Origin: an uncultured Flavobacteriaceae bacterium
GTDB taxonomy: Bacteria > Bacteroidota > Bacteroidia > Flavobacteriales > Flavobacteriaceae
Assembly: GCA_947502495.1 (NCBI GenBank)
Contig: CANNAC010000002.1
Span: 434,001 to 498,000, forward strand
Length of the DNA: 64,000 bases
Direction of reading: 5' to 3'
The notes beneath the pieces were generated by a model, which did no database searches, was not told the DNA's origin, and saw nothing but the letters and a program-made list of their open reading frames with translations. Both the position numbers and the translations under genes were made by a program. Positions 9,044 to 18,240 of the stretch are shown here, piece after piece (position 1 is the first letter of the stretch; each line of letters begins with the position of its first letter).

Positions 9044-12000
9044 ATGAAAAAGAATTATTTACTTTTATTAACAGCATTTTTATGTGCTTTTGTGTCTGGA
9101 TTTGGGCAGAATTATAATCAAATTACAAGTTTAGCAGAACTTACAGATGGATACTATGTTATTGCTGTAAGTAATGAAGATTATGCGATGAATAATTCCC
9201 ATAACGGTACTTATTTAAATACAACGGCAATAACCCCAGTAACAAACACAATTTCTAACCCTGACGCTACAATCATATGGAAAATAGAAACTAATGGAAC
9301 GGGAAAAACCATATACAACGAAAACTCATCCAAATATGTTTCATATACTGGAAGTAGTAACAATGTTCAAATTGTAGATAACATTACATCTAACAATCAA
9401 CGTTGGAGTATTACATATTCTGGTGGTTATTTTATTTTTTCGAATGTTGCTGTAACCTCTAGAGATTTACAATATAATTTCGGAGCTCCTCGTTTTGCCT
9501 GCTACACGGGTTCTCAAAAAGATTTACGACTATATAAATTGGCTGCTCCAACTGTCCCGACAATAACAGCTTCACCAACTACAATAACAGGCTTAGATTA
9601 TGTAATAGCCAATGGTCCTTCTACAGCACAAAGTTTTGATGTCACAGGTACGCTACTTACATTAGGAACAACCGTTACTTCAAATTCTAGCAATTTTGAA
9701 GTTTCTTTAACTGCTGGTAGTGGCTATGGAAATTCGGTAAATATCCCAGCAGGAAGTTTAAATGGCACAACCACCATATACACACGCTTAGTAGCTGGTT
9801 TAGCGATTAACACCTATGGTACTACCATTGATATTACTAATGCAACACCTGGCATTGGCACTACACCAACTATTACGGTTAATGGTGAGGTTACTAATAT
9901 TATATATTGTGAACCCACTTGGACAAACTCTGGTGATTCTGAAATAGAAAGTGTTTCTTTAGTAGGTGAATCTAGTTCTATATCTAATACGTCTAACTCT
10001 TGTACAAATGCTGTTCAATTTAATTTAAGTGAATCTGCAGATTTAATGCAAGGACTAAGTTATACCTTAACAGTAGGTTTTGGTGACTGTAATGGTGGTG
10101 GATATTATAATGGCGCTGCTGGTGTTTGGATAGATTGGAACAATGATGGAGACTTTGATGACTCTGGAGAAGAAATTGGATTGGCAACAATCTCTACTTC
10201 CGCTTCTGATGTTGTTCAAATAGAGAACTTTACAATTAATGTTAATGCTGCACAAACTATTGGTGATTTTCGAATGAGAATTTTGCAAGAAGAAGGCGAA
10301 TCTGTAGGGTCTGTTGATGCTTGCGATTCTAACAACGATATGTCATATGGAGGTGTAGAAGATTATACAGTTTCCATTATTGCAGGAACAACAGATACGC
10401 AAATTAACTTTACTTCTGCTACCTATACCGCCACCGAAACAGATGGGAATCTAAGTGTTTGTGTAGACATCATCAATCCTAGTGCTACAGCAACAACAGC
10501 AAATATTGTGATGACTTCTGTAACCACTACACATATTAGCTCCTACACACAAGCCATTAGTTTTCCTGCAAATAGCGCAGCGCAGCAATGTGTAACAATT
10601 CCTATTACAGATAATGCAAATTGTAGCGACGATGCTACCTATACTTTTGAAATTCAAACTGTTTCTGGTGGTTCTAGCGCTACTGTTGGTAGTATAAATG
10701 AAACTATTTTAAGTGTTAACGACAATGATGGATCCACCGGTATTTTTAAAACACTTTCTTTTGAAGGCAGTGATGATTTTGGATACAGTGGAGGAGGCTC
10801 TATTCAAAATGATTTTAATAAATATTTTGGAACTAATTCTTATAGACTTGGAGGAAGTGACAATCTAACCACAGACAACGTTTCTTTAGTTGGTATTTCT
10901 AACGTTACCCTTTCTGTTGCTTTTGCATCTTCAGGAGCAGATAGTAACGAAGATTTATTTTTAGATATTTCTTATGATAATGGTGCTACTTGGACTGGAG
11001 ATGGTTCTATTAAACTTGTAGATGGATATAGTAACGCCAACATAAACATGGGGAACACGAATGCTTCCGATCCAACTACTGTTGCTACAAATCCTTGGGT
11101 AGTTAACATTAACCCAATTGAAACACAAATAAAAGTTAGATTAAGAGCTGTCGCTTTAGATGGTAGTGAATATTATTATGTAGATGATATTATACTCTCG
11201 GGAGATTCTTGTACTACACCAATAGCAGAACTACAATTAGTAGATAATACAGCAACAGCACAAAATTGTGGCTACACCATCGATTTTGGTACCCAAGGAA
11301 ATGGTACCAACACCGATCTAACTTTCGATATTCAAAATATCGGTTCCGCAGATTTAGATATAACTTCTTTTGGTATTACTGGAGATTATACTATTGTTTC
11401 TCCTGCTACTCCATTAACCATTACTGCTGGAAATAGCGAAACCGTAACCGTACGTTTTACACCTACTGCAATAAATACTAGAACAGGTATTCTAACGATT
11501 AACAATAACGATTCTAACGAAAGCTCTTGCGCAGTAAACCTTACCGGTGAAGGCTTTATCCCCGTTCCAGAAATTGATATAGAGCGTAACTCTGGTAACT
11601 CCATTCCGGATGGAGCAGCTGCAAACACCGCATATAATACTATTTTTGCAGCTACAACTATGGGAGATACTTCTGCTCCAAAAACTTTTCATATTAGTAA
11701 TGAAGGTACAGCAGACTTAAATGTATCTAGTCTTGTTTCTTCTAATAATGCAGAATTCGCTATTACCTTAAATCCTGGAGCATCTATTATCGCACCTGGA
11801 ACAGAGATCGATTTTGAAATCACTTTTTCACCAACCGGTGTTGGCTTAAGAACCGCAGTTATAACAATAGATAGTGATGATGCAGACGAAGCTTCTTACG
11901 AGTTTGCTGTACAAGGAAACGGAAATTGCGCAGGTGCAACATTAACCTTATCCCCAGACAATGGCCCAGTGAATACCATAGTAAATGTTACTTCTAGTGG

Positions 12001-14845
12001 TTCTAATTTTGGAGCATCTACAACAGCATCTATAAATGGTATTGCTGCTACAGTTACTATTATTGCAGCCAATGAAATAGAAGTTACCATTCCTGCTGGA
12101 GCAAATACAGGAAGTCTAGAAATCAATGATAATATTGGATGTTTAAGCTCTAGCCTTTTTACGGTTATAGATCAACTTATTTCAGACTGTGAAGGAAGTA
12201 CAGCTAGCACTCCTTCTGATATTTTTATTAGCGAAATCACAGACCATGGTTCTGGATCCCATTCTTATGTAGAATTGTTTAATGGTACAGGAGTCACTGT
12301 AGACTTAAGTGATTACGAATTACGTATTCATGGTAATGGAAATATAAATGCAACAGGAACCATCGCTTTAACAGGAAATTTACCGAACAACGAAGTTTTT
12401 GTCGTTGCTTTTGGAAGTACAGAATCCACAAATAATTATGCAACTCATGGCTATGATTTAGCGAATAACACTAGTGGTGTTAATAGCAATGACCCAATTC
12501 GATTATACAAAAACACAACAACATGGGTAGATCTTTGGGGACTTTCAGATTATACTGGTGATGATTTTACTATAGCTACAAAAAATTATACGTACAGAAG
12601 AAAAAATTCGGGAATTACAGCGCCAAGCACCACTTGGAATACTAATGACTGGGATAGTTTTGCTCCTGTAGATTATAGTGATATTGGAAACTATGATTTC
12701 TCTGTTGGTGTTCCTCCAATAGTGACTACGCAGCCTACAGATCCTAATTCCGATTGTGATCTAACCGCAACATTAAATGTAACCGCTGATGAAGGGTTTG
12801 CAGGTGGAAACCCATTAGCATACCAATGGTATTACAGCGCTCCTGGAGACACTTCTTGGACTGCAGCTACCAATGGCGCAATATATGCTGGAGCAACGAG
12901 CAACACGCTTAACATTTTAAATACACTGACTTTAAATGACTATCAATATTACTGTCAAGTAAGAGAAAATACAGCAACTTGCTATACCGCTTCTAATAGT
13001 GTTAGAATTAAATCTGCTGTAACCACTTGGGATGGTACCGATTGGACAAATAGTACACCTCCAGACATAAACACCATCGCAATCATCGATGGCGACTACA
13101 ACACTATTACAGAAGGTAGCTTTAGCGCTTGCCAATTAACTGTAAATGCAGGTAACCAATTAGTAATTGCTATTGGAGATTATGTAGAAGTTGCAAATAA
13201 TGTAGATGTATACGGTAATGGTACTGGTTTAGACGGTATTCTTGTAGAAGACAAAGGAAGTTTTGTACAACATGGTGACGGTGTAAATGCCGGAACTTAT
13301 ACGTTGCACACGAATGCGGTAACACAAGTAAATAAGCGTACTGCTCCTTTAAATAATTATTACGAATATACCTATTGGAGTTCTCCTGTTTTGGGTGAAA
13401 CTATTGGAAACGGTTTACTAGAAGCACATCCTACAAGACGTTTTTGGTATGATGGTCAAAACTATTTAGACCGAACGAAAGAAACTGGCAATAATAATGC
13501 AACCGTAACTGGTCAAGATGATATAGATGATAATGGTGACGATTGGCAATTCACTAGTAACACAGATATCATGCAACCAGGTATTGGTTACGCAGCAATG
13601 CATAGCCAAACAGGTTTTGGTATGCCAGGAGCAAACTACGAATATACTTTTGAAGGTGCTTTACATACTGGAGACTACAACGTGCCTATCTATAGAAACG
13701 ATCTAGAATCTCTAGATAATAACTGGAACTTTATTGGAAATCCATATGCTTCTGCAATAGATGCAGATGCTTTTCTTGCTGTAAATACCAATATAGATAC
13801 CAACGTTTCGGAAACCACAACTGGTGTCACCGATGGTGCTATCTTTTTATGGTCGCAAAATTCACCGTATACAGATACTAATAATGGAAATCAGGTTTTA
13901 AATTTTGCACAAAGTGATTATGCGGTTATCAACGGAACAGGACAAACTTCTGGTGGAGATGGCGTTATGCCAACTAGACATATTCCTTCTGGACAAGGAT
14001 TCTTTATTTCCTTATCGGATGCAGCAACCACAACCACGGTTTCTGGTACTGTAAAAACTGCGGATGTTACTTTTAATAATAGCATGCGTGTTACCGGAAA
14101 TAACAATCAGTTTTTTAGAACCGAAAATAGCAATCCAAAGGAAAGATTATGGATTAACCTAACTTCGGATAATGGTATTTTTAACCAAGTTTTAATTGGT
14201 TATATCCCTGGAGCAACCCATGCCTATGACGGTATGTATTATGACGCACCAAAGAACTTATCTGCTGGTTCGCACTCTATTCTGTATTCGATTATTGACG
14301 ATGCAAATGGGAAAGATAAATTAGCCATTCAAGGAAAATCTCCAGAAAGTTTACATCTAGACGAAGTTATTCCGTTAGGATTTAAAACGAGTATTGATGA
14401 AGCAACCATATACAACTTTAGTATCGCGCAAATAGAAGGTGATTTTTTAACAGAAAACACCATTTATGTTCATGATAAATTAATGCAAATATTTCATGAT
14501 TTAAGTGAAGCTCCTTATACTTTCACTTCAGAAACTGGGGAACATAACGACAGATTTGACATTGTATTTAAAGATACTGCGCTTTCTATACCTGAAAACG
14601 AATTAAACAACGTCTTTACCATCATAGAACAACAAGATGGTACCGTGAAGTTTAGTACATCGAATGGTTTACAAATTAAAAATGTAAAAGTCTATGATGT
14701 ATTAGGTAGATTACTTTATAACCTAAACGGAAATAGTAGTACAGAAACCTACAATTTAGATAGGTTAAGCCAAGCTGCTTATCTTGCTAAAGTCACTTTA
14801 TCTAATGATGTGGTATTAACTAAAAAGGCTATTAAAAGAAATTAA
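9044..14845 (+). CDS. Very large multidomain secreted protein with T9SS type A sorting domain
   Basis: The protein has 1,933 residues. Order of parts: signal peptide (1-22); an N-terminal beta-rich domain (about 23-165); a beta-sandwich (about 175-285); a GEVED-type domain with Asp-rich WIDWNNDGDFDDSGEE (about 286-446); a Calx-beta-like segment (about 450-560); a jelly-roll-like segment (about 565-725); two choice-of-anchor-D/ASPM-like domains (about 726-842 and 843-963); an IPT/TIG-like domain (about 964-1042); a lamin-tail domain (about 1046-1230); an Ig-like domain (about 1235-1324); the module shared with the 729-residue cargo (about 1325-1840); and a T9SS sorting domain (about 1847-1933). 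It is probably a calcium-binding surface adhesin or matrix protein. No enzyme motif is seen. Confidence 0.88.
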   Translation: MKKNYLLLLTAFLCAFVSGFGQNYNQITSLAELTDGYYVIAVSNEDYAMNNSHNGTYLNTTAITPVTNTISNPDATIIWKIETNGTGKTIYNENSSKYVSYTGSSNNVQIVDNITSNNQRWSITYSGGYFIFSNVAVTSRDLQYNFGAPRFACYTGSQKDLRLYKLAAPTVPTITASPTTITGLDYVIANGPSTAQSFDVTGTLLTLGTTVTSNSSNFEVSLTAGSGYGNSVNIPAGSLNGTTTIYTRLVAGLAINTYGTTIDITNATPGIGTTPTITVNGEVTNIIYCEPTWTNSGDSEIESVSLVGESSSISNTSNSCTNAVQFNLSESADLMQGLSYTLTVGFGDCNGGGYYNGAAGVWIDWNNDGDFDDSGEEIGLATISTSASDVVQIENFTINVNAAQTIGDFRMRILQEEGESVGSVDACDSNNDMSYGGVEDYTVSIIAGTTDTQINFTSATYTATETDGNLSVCVDIINPSATATTANIVMTSVTTTHISSYTQAISFPANSAAQQCVTIPITDNANCSDDATYTFEIQTVSGGSSATVGSINETILSVNDNDGSTGIFKTLSFEGSDDFGYSGGGSIQNDFNKYFGTNSYRLGGSDNLTTDNVSLVGISNVTLSVAFASSGADSNEDLFLDISYDNGATWTGDGSIKLVDGYSNANINMGNTNASDPTTVATNPWVVNINPIETQIKVRLRAVALDGSEYYYVDDIILSGDSCTTPIAELQLVDNTATAQNCGYTIDFGTQGNGTNTDLTFDIQNIGSADLDITSFGITGDYTIVSPATPLTITAGNSETVTVRFTPTAINTRTGILTINNNDSNESSCAVNLTGEGFIPVPEIDIERNSGNSIPDGAAANTAYNTIFAATTMGDTSAPKTFHISNEGTADLNVSSLVSSNNAEFAITLNPGASIIAPGTEIDFEITFSPTGVGLRTAVITIDSDDADEASYEFAVQGNGNCAGATLTLSPDNGPVNTIVNVTSSGSNFGASTTASINGIAATVTIIAANEIEVTIPAGANTGSLEINDNIGCLSSSLFTVIDQLISDCEGSTASTPSDIFISEITDHGSGSHSYVELFNGTGVTVDLSDYELRIHGNGNINATGTIALTGNLPNNEVFVVAFGSTESTNNYATHGYDLANNTSGVNSNDPIRLYKNTTTWVDLWGLSDYTGDDFTIATKNYTYRRKNSGITAPSTTWNTNDWDSFAPVDYSDIGNYDFSVGVPPIVTTQPTDPNSDCDLTATLNVTADEGFAGGNPLAYQWYYSAPGDTSWTAATNGAIYAGATSNTLNILNTLTLNDYQYYCQVRENTATCYTASNSVRIKSAVTTWDGTDWTNSTPPDINTIAIIDGDYNTITEGSFSACQLTVNAGNQLVIAIGDYVEVANNVDVYGNGTGLDGILVEDKGSFVQHGDGVNAGTYTLHTNAVTQVNKRTAPLNNYYEYTYWSSPVLGETIGNGLLEAHPTRRFWYDGQNYLDRTKETGNNNATVTGQDDIDDNGDDWQFTSNTDIMQPGIGYAAMHSQTGFGMPGANYEYTFEGALHTGDYNVPIYRNDLESLDNNWNFIGNPYASAIDADAFLAVNTNIDTNVSETTTGVTDGAIFLWSQNSPYTDTNNGNQVLNFAQSDYAVINGTGQTSGGDGVMPTRHIPSGQGFFISLSDAATTTTVSGTVKTADVTFNNSMRVTGNNNQFFRTENSNPKERLWINLTSDNGIFNQVLIGYIPGATHAYDGMYYDAPKNLSAGSHSILYSIIDDANGKDKLAIQGKSPESLHLDEVIPLGFKTSIDEATIYNFSIAQIEGDFLTENTIYVHDKLMQIFHDLSEAPYTFTSETGEHNDRFDIVFKDTALSIPENELNNVFTIIEQQDGTVKFSTSNGLQIKNVKVYDVLGRLLYNLNGNSSTETYNLDRLSQAAYLAKVTLSNDVVLTKKAIKRN

Positions 14846-14889
14846 AAAATATAGATTTCTCCACTTTGGTGGTATGTAGTTAGAATAAC

Positions 14890-14920
14890 AAAAAGCCTTT
14901 CTTTTATAGAAAGGCTTTTT
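14890..14920. terminator. Rho-independent terminator
   Basis: A 13-bp stem (14890-14902 with 14908-14920, AAGCCTTTCT against AGAAAGGCTT inside A and T runs) ends the large T9SS gene. The rest of 14921-15107 is AT-rich intergenic DNA with imperfect inverted repeats around 15055-15080 and no gene I can support. Confidence 0.85.
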
Positions 14921-15107
14921 TGCGTTAAGGATGGAAATGGCATCCTTTTTATGTTTGATATATGTCTTTTAATAGGTACCGTAGTTTCTATTTTGTTTTC
15001 TGTTTGTTATACTACCAAACATTACAACATAAAAAGATATAATGTACAGCCTGGTACTACGTAGCTTAAGCGAAGTAGTAAACGCCCAAATTAAAACAAC
15101 GCTAAAA

Positions 15108-17516
15108 TTATAAAGTATAACTCAATGCGATAATTAAATTTCTTCCTGGAGCAGCAATACCCGAAGAATAGGTTTTATAACGTTGGTCTGTAATATTCTC
15201 TAAACTTGCCGTTACTGTGGTGTTTTTATAGACCTCCATTTGTGCTCTAAAATTTAGCGTGTACCAAGAAGGCGAATATGGATTTCCGTTGCTATCTAGC
15301 GCGTAGATATAATCTTTTTCGGCTTCTGAAGGTGCTAAACTAAGAAACGATAACTCGTTATTATATGCTGCAAAAGCATCTAATTTCAATTTATCTGATT
15401 TCCAAGTTAGGTGTGTATTTCCAAAATTTGGTGCAATATGTCTCACTGGAACTTCGATGTCATTATCTTCTTCTGTACCACCAATCACATTGTATTGGGA
15501 AGTAAACTGTAGTTTTTTAGACAGATTCATTTTCATACCCACTTCAAATCCGTAAATCCACGCTTTAGATGCATTTTGCATGGCTTGCACATTACTTAGT
15601 TCGCCATTGTACATAATTTCGCTTTCGCCGTTTAAGGTGTAATCGCGACGTACTAAGGCATCATCTAAATAAGTATAATAGGTTGCTAAATCTAAAATGA
15701 ACACATTATCGAAATCTAATTTTAAACCTAACTCTCCGCTATATGCATATTCTGGTTTTAGGTTTTCGTTTGGCACTACTACAGATCCTGGTTCGCTGTC
15801 GAAAACTTTACCAACATCATCAATATTTGGCGCTCTAAATGCGGTAGATGCATTCAATTTCCATTGTATGGTTTTATTTGGTAACCAACTTATTCCTGCG
15901 GTTCCTGTAAATGCACCAAAGTCACTTTGTGTAGTATCGAATGGCAGATTTAAAAACACATTGTTTTCTGTAAAATCTGCTTTATAAGAAACGTGGTTAT
16001 AACGGATCCCCGATTGTAAAACGAACTTGGTATTTGGTTTATATTTTAAACTCGCGTATGCTGCTGCAGATTGCCAACTAGAATTATCTGGATACCTCGT
16101 TACAATCGCTTCGGTTTCGTTGGTTTCTATATTTCTGGCGAATGCTTTAGAAAACACTTGATTATAGACGTATTCTATACCGTAGAATAATTCGGATTTT
16201 GGGCTTAATAGTTTTTCAAAATCTAAATTTGCAGAATAAGCATCTACATGCTCTTCGGTATTATCTTGTGTTGTCGATTGAAAATCTCTATCGATTCTAC
16301 TTTCCTGAAAGTTTTGATATGCGGTTACAAATTTTATTTTATCGTATAAATCGGAACCACTACTTAGTTTTGTTAATCCGAAATTAGACATAAACCATTT
16401 TTGTGGGCCGTAATCCCATTGTGCAGAACGTAAATTATCGCCTCTATAACGAATTAATCTATCGTATCTTGGGTAATCGGAAGTTGCCGAATAGTACAAA
16501 CCTAAATCGAAACTTAAATCATCGGATGCTTCATAGCGTACTTTTTGCATAAGATTCATTTGGTCATAGCCCGTAAATTTTTGAATCTTCGGATTGCTAT
16601 TTGCTACCATAACATCTTCGCCATTAATGGTCTCTACATATTCTGGTCTTAAATAATCATCTGGACCATGAGATCCCATTCTTAAATCGTCAAAATACGT
16701 ATAACTCGCATTGGTAAAAAAGGCCCATTTTTTGAGTCCGATATTAAAATCTAAATGTCCTGTTTTTTCATTCGAAGCCGACGCATATCTAACCGCTGCA
16801 TTCCCGTTAAACTTAAGCGAATCGGTATAAGATAGTTTTGGTGTTTTGGTATAAAAACTCATCACACCACCAATAGCATCACTACCATAAATAATAGAAC
16901 CAGCACCTAGCGTAACTTCGGTATTTTGAATACTAAATGGATCTATAGATATTACATTTTGCAGATTACCGCCACGAAAAATAGCATTATTCATACGTAC
17001 GCCGTCTACCGTAAGTAGTAATCTATTGGTAGAAAAACCTCTAATCATTGGGCTACCACCACCCAATTGACTTTTTTGAATATATACTTGTCCAGACTGT
17101 TCTAATAAATCTGCACTTGTTTGCGGATTGGAAAATTGAATATTTTTAGCACTAATATTGGTTATTTTTTGCGGAATATCTCGTTTACTTTGTTTGAATT
17201 TGGAAGCAGAGATTACCACTTCTTCCAGATCTTGAGCGCTAGGTTGCAGTGCTACTTTGGAAGCTGTTATTTTAGACTTTAAAACAGAAAACACATTATA
17301 AGAAAGGTGTTGGAAGTATAAAATATCTGAAGCCTTAAAAGCGTCTAAATTTGCTTCACCATCTAGGTTGGTAATAGTACTTTTCGTTTTACTTTCATTA
17401 TAAATAGCGACACTTGGTAAGGTTTCGCCAGTAGCTTTACTAATCACTTGAATTTGTTGGGCTTGTGTAAAAAGGCTTGTAAAAAGGCAAAAAACGAGAA
17501 TACTAAAATACTTCAT
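15108..17516 (-). CDS. TonB-dependent receptor with carboxypeptidase-like N-terminal domain
   Basis: The 802-residue protein has a signal peptide (about 1-20), a CarboxypepD_reg-like domain (about 21-92), a TonB box region (DLEEVVISASKF), a plug (about 105-220, with GGGSPMIRGFSTNRLLLTVD and LGAGSIIYGSDAIGG) and a barrel ending NLIIALSYTL. The plug closely resembles hemoglobin/transferrin-type receptors. FRAP is present, followed by NENLKPE, but no His lies between them, so the classical heme-receptor signature is incomplete. The gene ends 2 bp from the recO start codon region on the same strand. The substrate is undetermined. Confidence 0.88.
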   Translation of the reverse strand: MKYFSILVFCLFTSLFTQAQQIQVISKATGETLPSVAIYNESKTKSTITNLDGEANLDAFKASDILYFQHLSYNVFSVLKSKITASKVALQPSAQDLEEVVISASKFKQSKRDIPQKITNISAKNIQFSNPQTSADLLEQSGQVYIQKSQLGGGSPMIRGFSTNRLLLTVDGVRMNNAIFRGGNLQNVISIDPFSIQNTEVTLGAGSIIYGSDAIGGVMSFYTKTPKLSYTDSLKFNGNAAVRYASASNEKTGHLDFNIGLKKWAFFTNASYTYFDDLRMGSHGPDDYLRPEYVETINGEDVMVANSNPKIQKFTGYDQMNLMQKVRYEASDDLSFDLGLYYSATSDYPRYDRLIRYRGDNLRSAQWDYGPQKWFMSNFGLTKLSSGSDLYDKIKFVTAYQNFQESRIDRDFQSTTQDNTEEHVDAYSANLDFEKLLSPKSELFYGIEYVYNQVFSKAFARNIETNETEAIVTRYPDNSSWQSAAAYASLKYKPNTKFVLQSGIRYNHVSYKADFTENNVFLNLPFDTTQSDFGAFTGTAGISWLPNKTIQWKLNASTAFRAPNIDDVGKVFDSEPGSVVVPNENLKPEYAYSGELGLKLDFDNVFILDLATYYTYLDDALVRRDYTLNGESEIMYNGELSNVQAMQNASKAWIYGFEVGMKMNLSKKLQFTSQYNVIGGTEEDNDIEVPVRHIAPNFGNTHLTWKSDKLKLDAFAAYNNELSFLSLAPSEAEKDYIYALDSNGNPYSPSWYTLNFRAQMEVYKNTTVTASLENITDQRYKTYSSGIAAPGRNLIIALSYTL

Positions 17517-17517
17517 G

Positions 17518-18240
17518 TTAGGAACTAAATAATTGATTAAAAATTTCTAGCGACTTGGGCTTTTTGAAACTGCCCAAATGTAAATCAAAATACAGCAATA
17601 ACATAGCCAAAAACGCTTGTCTTTGCTTTGCATTAATTTTGATTGCAGATAGGTCATCAAAAATTGTGCCTAGCAGCTGTTTTAGAAGTGTTAAATTTTC
17701 ACCTGAAATGCTATAAAAATCGGTCGGTTTTTCTTGAAATCGGCCATCTTTCAAATTAAAAAATGGACTATTCGGAATGCTTTGTTCTGGATAAAAACCA
17801 AGATGCTTGGTTAGTTTTAATAAAAAAAGCAAATGAAAATTAGCACAACTACCTTGCATATCCAACCATTGCAAAGCTGTTTCTAAGTATTCATAAAGGG
17901 ATTTGTTTTCTTCTTCTTCTTGTAACGAAGTCGATAATACTTCCGCTAAAAACATAACAATGGTACTTTTTAAAATGTCATTATGTAGCGTCACATAAAT
18001 TACATGTGGTTTTACTTCTTTAATATATTGAAGCGATCTATTGTCTTGGTATGTAATTTCTAGTTGTAATTGTGTAAGTAATTGAAAATATGCTTTTTTT
18101 ACTTTTCCTTTTTTAGATTTTAGAATTCCTTTTTGCAAAAAACTTACAACACCAAATTCTTTCGTGTAGCATTTAATAATTAAGTCATTCTCACCATACT
18201 TTATTTTGGATAAAACAATAGCGTTGGTTTTTGCGATCAT
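17518..18240 (-). CDS. recO: DNA repair protein RecO
   Basis: The 240-residue protein starts MIAKTNAIVLSKIKYGENDLI and continues IKCYTKEFG, the OB-fold N-terminus typical of RecO. It is followed by a helical C-terminal domain with LLKLTKHLGFYPE. RecO loads RecA onto SSB-coated DNA with RecR in the RecFOR pathway. The expected zinc cysteines are not evident. Its ATG overlaps the TAA of the upstream porZ-like gene by one base (TAATG), which suggests translational coupling. Confidence 0.9.
   Translation of the reverse strand: MIAKTNAIVLSKIKYGENDLIIKCYTKEFGVVSFLQKGILKSKKGKVKKAYFQLLTQLQLEITYQDNRSLQYIKEVKPHVIYVTLHNDILKSTIVMFLAEVLSTSLQEEEENKSLYEYLETALQWLDMQGSCANFHLLFLLKLTKHLGFYPEQSIPNSPFFNLKDGRFQEKPTDFYSISGENLTLLKQLLGTIFDDLSAIKINAKQRQAFLAMLLLYFDLHLGSFKKPKSLEIFNQLFSS

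Noticed and set aside
15040-15107. Imperfect inverted repeat around TACTACGTAGCTTAAGCG as a terminator
   Set aside because: The stem is short and interrupted, with no T run in the expected direction, so I did not list it as a terminator.
15108-17516. Heme receptor assignment for the 802-residue TonB receptor
   Set aside because: The plug resembles hemoglobin-type receptors, but the His between FRAP and NENL is missing, so the substrate is left open.
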